From Sphagnum magellanicum (Eukaryota > Streptophyta > Sphagnopsida > Sphagnales > Sphagnaceae), in NCBI GenBank assembly GCA_021904315.1, contig CM038917.1, forward strand, positions 19,204,041 to 19,268,040: a stretch of 64,000 nucleotides of DNA. The letters run 5' to 3'. Below are positions 59,861 to 64,000 of the stretch, piece after piece. Each line of letters begins with the position of its first letter. Within the stretch, counting starts at the first letter, position 1. Below the pieces are notes generated by a model. The model had not been told where the DNA came from. It did no database searches and was given only the letters and a program-made list of their open reading frames with translations. The translations under genes were made by a program, and so were the position numbers.

Positions 59861-61836
59861 GCTTTACAATGTCAACCAACATGCATAATAATCCAAGGTG
59901 TAGGTGATGGATATTGAAATTGAACCCCAAATATTGACTTTCTTGTTTTTCTACAATGCCTTCATTTACTTTGATTTTGATCAAAACTACTAGGAATGAA
60001 ATTTTAAAAGGACTTTCATGACATACATAACTAATAAAAGTAGAAAGTTGATCAAAGACTAAAGGACATTAACTAAAAGCATACTTGAAAAATGGGAACC
60101 ACTCACTCCTTCCTCAAGATTTCAAACTTATATTTTTGGCTAAAATAAAGAGAAAAGAAAGACACAAGATTCATTTGATCCTTGTGGCACAAAATGATAG
60201 TTGTCAATAAATGGAGAATGAAAATGGATTCAAATATTTAGGTTAAATGCACCTCGTGGAACCTAAACATGGTAAAGATCATTTTACACAAATTTTGGTA
60301 GTGCAAAATAGTGCACAAAACATGGACAAACTTGGGCATTTATTTTTATACACTGATTGAGATACCCCTTTGGGGTGATAGCACATTAAAATATACTCCC
60401 TAATCACGTCACAACTTGTTGGATTGTTAATTAATGGCCATGGAATAAAAACATAATGAATATGATGTGAAAAATACACAAAAAATAATAATATTTTATA
60501 TGATGTGATCACGTTGTAAGAATCTCATTAATGAATTTTGAGTTATCATAATATATTGGACTTTCAATATGTTACAAAAATTATATCATAGTCCATATTA
60601 CATGATTATAGACTCAACATATTTATTGAAATGTTTAATTGAGGGATTTTTTTTACATGGAATGTAACATGATGCCATTGATACAAAGGATGACAATTTT
60701 GAAGGATTTTGATATTGAGTTATATGATGAAATATAAAAAATTTCATAAAGTTTTTTATTCATTTAAACTAATAATTCAACTTCTCAATTTTCAAATGTA
60801 AAGCTTTAATACATTTACCTTTTATTGATAAGTTTAAAAACAAAAAACATTTGTTTAACCCTACCATATGACTTGTGCAATACAATGTATCTTGCTTACA
60901 TTGTATTTACAATGTTATTTTGACCATTTTTAGCATTGATATAGACTCCACACATGCTATAAAGTATTAACCCCTTACTTTTCGTTCCCCTCCAACATAA
61001 AAAAAACAACAAAAGGGGTTGCAAATCAAGCATTGCCTTTTCATCTTAAGGCTACCCAAGAAAAATATACAATTAAGCTATGTCCAGACTCTATGGAAAG
61101 AGGGTCACAATTTTGATACAAATCACGTTGGAAAGGAATAATCTATGTTTGAATAATTATAAACGATCCAACATGAAACTTGCTAGGTGTATATGGGGAG
61201 GCTCGGAGGACTCATGGGGAGGTCAGTCTTTGTATATTTTAGAAGCACCTAATTCCTTTTTAAAAAGGTCTTTTTTTAAAAAAATGCTATGAAATAATGA
61301 TATATTTTTGATATATTCTCATAATGAATTATGGGCACCCTGTGTCTTTTTTAATTTTTAATTTTTTGTATTCAAAAGTTACAATTTAATTTTTAATTTT
61401 TTTTGCATGCAATTTGAAATAAAATGGAAGTGACCTACCTAGGGGAGGACTATGATAGACTGGAATGGCTAAGGATATTGAGAGAGCTTGACAGGGTGCC
61501 CATACGATGCCCTTTGTGATAGAGATGATGGGAGAGTGTAGTAGTGATCTTCCCAGATACCTAGAAAGTGTAGCTTTGTCTGGCTATGAGGTGTGGCTGG
61601 CTATGAGGTGTGGCTCCTGCTGGGTTGGTTTCCCCTTTGTTTGTCTTCTTTGCAACAAATTTCTTCCATTTGTTTCCCCAAGAAAATATATATTTTAAAA
61701 ATTCCATAATTCACATACACTAACTCCTAAGTCAAGAGAGTTAGAGAAAACCCACACTTAACATTCAACTCTTTCTTGCAAGAACATTCTGTCAATTTTT
61801 TACTTTAAAAAAAAACACTTCCAGTTGTTGGGTACT
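59861..61836. other. Intergenic, no gene recognised
   Basis: The AT-rich sequence may include the eroded 3' end of the LINE. No paired repeat or coding motif was found. Confidence 0.35.
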
Positions 61837-62038
61837 AGTACCTTGGCCAATTTGACACTAATTATATTATTTTCAGAAATGTTGAAATTTTTTTTAAATT
61901 ATTTCTTCCAAGTCAAAAAGTATTGTGAAGGATTATAATGAATACTTAGGAATATTTCATTTGTTGAAATGAATTTTTCAAAATTAATTAATTATTCGAC
62001 GGACATGTGTTGAAATGGGCAAGGTACTTCGGTACTAG
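61837..62038. mobile_element. MITE family B, copy 4 (best ends)
   Basis: The left end AGTACCTTGGCC and the complemented right end AGTACCTTGCCC differ at one base. An outer ctagtac/gtactag pair extends them. The core (aattatattattttcagaaa, caaaattaattaattattcg) matches the other three copies. Confidence 0.75.
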
Positions 62039-62845
62039 TGTACTTGTGGTTTCATGGAGATGCTCTAAGGGCATCAGATTGTCAAACTTGTATATACCCT
62101 TCAACTAGATTTCACAACGTTTAAGTGGACTTGTTGAAGACCTTGGTTTATTAAACTTGTGCATCTTCACATCTTCACCACCCAATAGGTCAAAAAGTTC
62201 ATACTTTTGACATACATAAAAACTAGTCTTTCTTTGTTAGAGCAGCATTATTAACATTCTCAAGTTACTCTAAGGATATATAATTGTCTTCTAGTGATCC
62301 TAATCTAATTTCAAAACCTCACATTGATTTTACACATTAAATATTAAAGAAATAAACTATGTGTCCATGCTCCATATCATCTTGTTTTTCACAAATAAAA
62401 ACAAAGTCCCCAGCTATCTAAAGCTCTTGAAAAAAAATGTTGTCATTTTGAACAAATTCACATTATATTATACCATACCTATGCAACTTTTGGGTGATGT
62501 TCCTACCCCGCCCTCAAGTGTCACCTAATGTTAAAACCTAAAAATTAGGTTAAATCTCCAATCTAGATAAGTAGAAGCTTGAACCTCCTTTGGTCCCCTA
62601 TGCAAGCTTTGGAATTTTGACCATCCCAAAATTCAGACCTTGTGACGAGAACTGCCTTAGTTAACCCCATAAATACATTAGAGTTGAATTCCATTCCACC
62701 TAGAGATAACATGATGTAACCAAAGTGGGCAATCATCGAGAAGAAAATGCTACACACCCCATATAAACATTTAATCTTAAAAAAGGGATCCTTCTATATT
62801 CTTGACTACCATAGCCTAGGGTCAGTTTCCACATTGACAAAACAA

Positions 62846-62881
<36 letters not shown>

Positions 62882-63674
62882 AATGAATTTTTATTATTTT
62901 GGGTTTGAAATCATATTCATAATATTGCGATATGAATAGTGAAATTATTCAGAATGTAGAAATAATCATTATGATGATTTTCAACATGACAACAACTTCA
63001 TATTTTTCACAAAATTTCATTTCACTATTTTGAGGATTATTTAATGACAAAACTGACCATAGGGTAAGGTAACTACTGGAACTGGCTCCTCATAGTGATC
63101 AATTGACCCATATGGTGACATCTAATTGATCCTCGCCCTCATCAAAATTTCATGTCTATGAATGTGAAAATGGGGAAACTATTTCCACACTATTTTGGAT
63201 GAGGTAGAAAGTGGATGGATGGATATGCAACTATGCTCAAATGTCAAACTAGGATAATATTATATAATACATTGGGGTTAGATGAAACCATAGTAGAGGG
63301 TATATACCTCACACATGTGTCATGAGCCAAGGTGGTAGAGAAGGGAATTTGGGAAAAAAAAAAACCATTTTCAATTACTATGAATGTTCACAAATTTTCA
63401 TCAAAATAGTCAACAACACTTTTCTCAAAACCTTTGTCCCAGATCAAACAAAGTGCCTTATTTACATGACATTCTTAGCATGATCCATTATTTATGCAGG
63501 TGAGAAGGACTCCACCGTGCTGGATCCAGTTTTCAATGACCACTTGGTGGTGTATATAAAGCATACACCAGGCGTGAATCTCAATGGTTTAAAGATATAT
63601 TTGGTTTAAAACGTTATATTTGCACACAAATGGCAACAAAACCTAAGTCTCGAATCTATGTACCAAAAAGCAAA
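62039..63674. other. Intergenic, no gene recognised
   Basis: It holds a (TTA)n microsatellite at 62846-62880. A 64-codon minus-strand frame at 62563-62757 (with NSNVFMGLTKAVLVTRSEFW) reads like protein but matches no family I know and has no exon neighbours. Confidence 0.35.
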
Positions 63675-63911
63675 CACAATTTTTAGCATATAACCTACAT
63701 GTTTCAATTCGTACCAACCATGTTTCTGCAATGGTGGAAGCCAAGTAGTCCAAGATGTTGCCTGAAACCAAAAGCTTTAGTTAAAACCCAAGCACAATTT
63801 TTAGCATATAACCTACATGTTTCAATTAGTACCAACCATGTTTCTGCAATGGTGGAAGCCAAGTAGTCCAAGATGTTGCCTGAAACCAAAAAGCTTTAGT
63901 TACAACCCAAG
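63675..63911. repeat. 118-bp tandem duplication, nearly identical
   Basis: Two copies start at 63675 and 63793 (cacaatttttagcatataac). Only about three differences are seen (cgtacc/agtacc, one extra A in the run before gcttt, ttaaaac/ttacaac). The minus-strand frame across both (63889-63704) is open because of the duplication and contains DYLASTIAETWL; it could be an edge of a gene beyond the window, but this is unsupported. Confidence 0.9.
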
Positions 63912-64000
63912 CTCAAGCTCTACAACCCGTACCACCAGAAGCTGAAGAACAATCAATAGGTTTTATGTTCCCGTTTACTATGTGCTTAAAAAAGCACATC

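Noticed and set aside
1..64000. CRISPR arrays, operons, rRNA genes and tRNA genes
   Set aside because: Spliced plant genes and transposons show this is a eukaryotic nuclear sequence. No regularly spaced identical repeats with unique spacers and no rRNA or tRNA signature were seen by eye; a covariance-model scan would be decisive.

Overview
The window is nuclear DNA from a land plant. Four intron-containing genes have clear plant orthologues. Two encode proteins with chloroplast-type N-termini (starch debranching enzyme ISA3 and plastid ribosomal protein L10). Short TTTAGGG/CCCTAAA telomere-type tracts also occur. The spacing between genes is large, AT-rich and full of decayed hAT, PIF/Harbinger and LINE elements. 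The transposase remnants resemble, from memory, families abundant in seed-free plants (ferns, lycophytes, bryophytes). No database search was possible, so that placement is tentative.

Layout: 1-19.2 kb is gene-poor and holds an hAT non-autonomous element (2229-2992), a 4.2-kb hAT element with a decayed transposase (3530-7710), three copies of one MITE family (9539, 10374, 16763), one copy of a second MITE family (12741), a decayed transposon ORF (14269-14900) and a foldback (17387-17511). The gene island is 19.2-30.2 kb: isoamylase-type ISA3 (minus strand, two exons, 803 aa), the CAAX prenyl protease RCE1/FACE2 (minus strand, eight exons, 337 aa) and plastid ribosomal protein L10 (plus strand, two exons, 239 aa). 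RCE1 and L10 are divergent, with a tandemly duplicated 160-bp unit between them. 30.2-40.7 kb has no recognisable gene. A cytochrome b561-domain membrane protein (minus strand, four exons, 266 aa) lies at 40731-42806. 43-64 kb is repeat territory: a 20-codon minisatellite, a two-gene PIF/Harbinger remnant (transposase plus Myb/SANT-like partner), direct repeats, three more copies of the second MITE family, a Tourist-like MITE with TTA target duplications (54045-54800), a non-LTR retrotransposon with its reverse-transcriptase core deleted (57.8-59.9 kb) and a young 118-bp tandem duplication at the right end.

Exon models were built by hand by joining GT-AG boundaries that keep frame and restore family motifs; all four genes come out as uninterrupted proteins, and all four have an in-frame stop upstream of the chosen ATG. 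The genes do not form a pathway: ISA3 trims starch or glycogen branches in plastids, L10 serves plastid translation, RCE1 processes prenylated proteins at the endoplasmic reticulum, and the b561 protein probably moves electrons across a membrane. I found no convincing undescribed biological system. The most unusual items are the near-intronless ISA3, the tandemly duplicated region between RCE1 and L10, the foldback at 17.4 kb, the 20-codon repeat array, and the transposon insertions whose empty sites can be read.
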